Assembly: GCA_900756725.1 (NCBI GenBank)
Contig: CAAELJ010000051.1
Location: 1 to 22,742, forward strand
DNA length: 22,742 nt
From: an uncultured Collinsella sp.
GTDB lineage: Bacteria > Actinomycetota > Coriobacteriia > Coriobacteriales > Coriobacteriaceae
Direction: 5' to 3'
Below the pieces are notes generated by a model. That model saw only the letters and a list, made by a program, of their open reading frames with translations, was not told the origin of the DNA and made no database searches. The translations under genes and the position numbers were made by a program. Shown piece after piece: positions 21,898 to 22,742 of this stretch (position 1 is the stretch's first letter; every line of letters begins with the position of its first letter).

Positions 21898-22680
21898 ATG
21901 GATATGATCTCGTTTCTCGCCTCCGAACCCTTCGACCGCAGCGGTGATACGCCGCTCTATGTCCAACTTAAACATCGAATCGCCCTGCTTATCGCCAGCC
22001 AGGCGTTCGACACCAAGACGCCGCTGCCACGCGAGCTCGAAATCTGTGAGCGGCTAGAGTTATCGCGCGCGACCGTGCGCCGTTGCTTCCAAGATCTCGT
22101 CATCGAGGGGCGCGTGGTGCGCAAACGTGGGCAGGGCACGTTCATCAAACCCCAAACCTCAGCACCCGGCATCGACCTGGCCCTGAATTTCAGCGCGCGG
22201 ATGCGCGAAGCGGGACGGGTTCCGAGCTCGCAGATTCTCGCCTTTTCAAGCATACCGGCCGTCCGCGGCATCGCCTCTGGGCTCAAAGTGCCCGAGGGGA
22301 CACCCGTCTGGGAGATTCGCCGCCTGCGTCTCGCCAACGACAAACCCATGGAGCTCAACTACGTCTATATCCCCGTGTCACTTTGCCCCGAGCTCACACG
22401 CAAAGACGTGGATGGCTCGCTCTACGCCTACATCGCGGAAAAGACCGGCATCCTGCCCGCAAGCGTCGATGCCGTCTACGAGGCGGTCAACCTCGACAAG
22501 CATGAGGCGCGCCTTTTGGGACAGAACACCGGTAAGGCGGCGATGCGCATCGTGCGTTCGACCTACGACAAGACGGGAACCCCGTTCGAGGTAGGCGTGC
22601 TCATCAGCTGCGACGGTCAGGCAAAGCTGCACGTGCACATCGCCGCCGACAAAACAACCTTCACCGCCACAGCCCAATAA
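21898..22680 (+). CDS. GntR-family regulator, HutC/UTRA subgroup
   Basis: A 260-residue transcription factor. The winged helix is at about 19-83 (PLYVQLKHRIA, PLPRELEICERLELSRATVRRCFQDLVIEGRVVRKRGQGTFI), and a UTRA ligand-binding domain at about 93-250 (PEGTPVWEIRRLRLANDKPMELNYVYIP, KTGILPASVDAVYEAV). UTRA regulators next to PTS genes usually sense a sugar phosphate such as GlcNAc-6-P or a galactosamine derivative. The ATG at 21898 has GGAGG 6 nt upstream; the upstream ATG at 21865 lacks one. It is divergent from the PTS operon and ends at a strong terminator, so it is the likely regulator of that operon and perhaps of the GH31 gene. Confidence 0.92.
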   Translation: MDMISFLASEPFDRSGDTPLYVQLKHRIALLIASQAFDTKTPLPRELEICERLELSRATVRRCFQDLVIEGRVVRKRGQGTFIKPQTSAPGIDLALNFSARMREAGRVPSSQILAFSSIPAVRGIASGLKVPEGTPVWEIRRLRLANDKPMELNYVYIPVSLCPELTRKDVDGSLYAYIAEKTGILPASVDAVYEAVNLDKHEARLLGQNTGKAAMRIVRSTYDKTGTPFEVGVLISCDGQAKLHVHIAADKTTFTATAQ

Positions 22681-22689
22681 ATCCAAAAC

Positions 22690-22739
22690 GTGGGCGCCGT
22701 CGTTCAAACGAACGACGGCGCCCACACTCATTTTTTATT
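22690..22739 (+). terminator. Intrinsic terminator of gntR
   Basis: A perfect 16-bp stem (22690-22705 with 22710-22725) with a 4-nt loop, followed shortly by TTTTTTATT, 10 nt after the stop codon. Confidence 0.93.
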
Positions 22740-22742
22740 CAG

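Noticed and set aside
1..22742. tRNA, rRNA, CRISPR array, integrase or transposase
   Set aside because: No matching structure, repeat spacing or protein motif was seen on either strand by eye.

Overview
The window looks like chromosomal DNA from a gut Coriobacteriia actinobacterium, most likely Collinsella or a close relative. This is inferred from the GC-rich codon use, the PrsA/YqeY and purine gene types, a mannose-family PTS, and a very large LPXTG-type glycosidase. No rRNA, tRNA, CRISPR array, integrase or transposase was seen. Almost all genes lie on the minus strand; the exceptions are a membrane protein gene at 7314-8543 and a GntR regulator at 21898-22680.

Positions 1-3350 hold yqeY, a PrsA-type foldase gene, an orphan PTS EIIA gene and a RelB/DinJ-like antitoxin with a PIN toxin. 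A 54-bp concentric palindrome separates the foldase and EIIA genes. Positions 3316-7074 are a purine cluster, purF-purM-purN, with a perfect TATAAT upstream and a strong terminator downstream. Divergent from it is a membrane protein of the CmpB/type IV ABC-permease family. Positions 8634-10714 hold a MoaE-like gene, a class B sortase gene and purE.

The most interesting part is 10834-22680. A 2137-residue secreted, wall-anchored protein carries a GH31 catalytic domain. Its signature segments resemble the GH31 clade of alpha-N-acetylgalactosaminidases (recalled from memory; no search was possible). The catalytic domain is followed by FN3, CBM32-like, dockerin-like, cohesin-like, Big-like and FIVAR modules and an IPNTG sorting signal. 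Upstream are a MarR regulator, a small membrane protein and a complete four-gene mannose-family PTS (EIIA-EIIB-EIIC-EIID), with a divergent GntR/UTRA regulator.

The GH31 and PTS leaders share an identical 12-base motif (ATGTTCGGTACA) at nearly the same distance from their start codons, and the second copy lies in the GntR/PTS divergent region. I infer a small regulon: the wall-bound GH31 enzyme releases an amino sugar or hexose, possibly GalNAc from mucin, the PTS imports and phosphorylates it, and the GntR protein controls both. The GH31 leader also has a run of nine G, which could make its expression phase-variable.

The two stretches longer than 300 bases without a gene are 17248-17761 and 21590-21897. 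Both are regulatory-looking and contain palindromes; details are given below.
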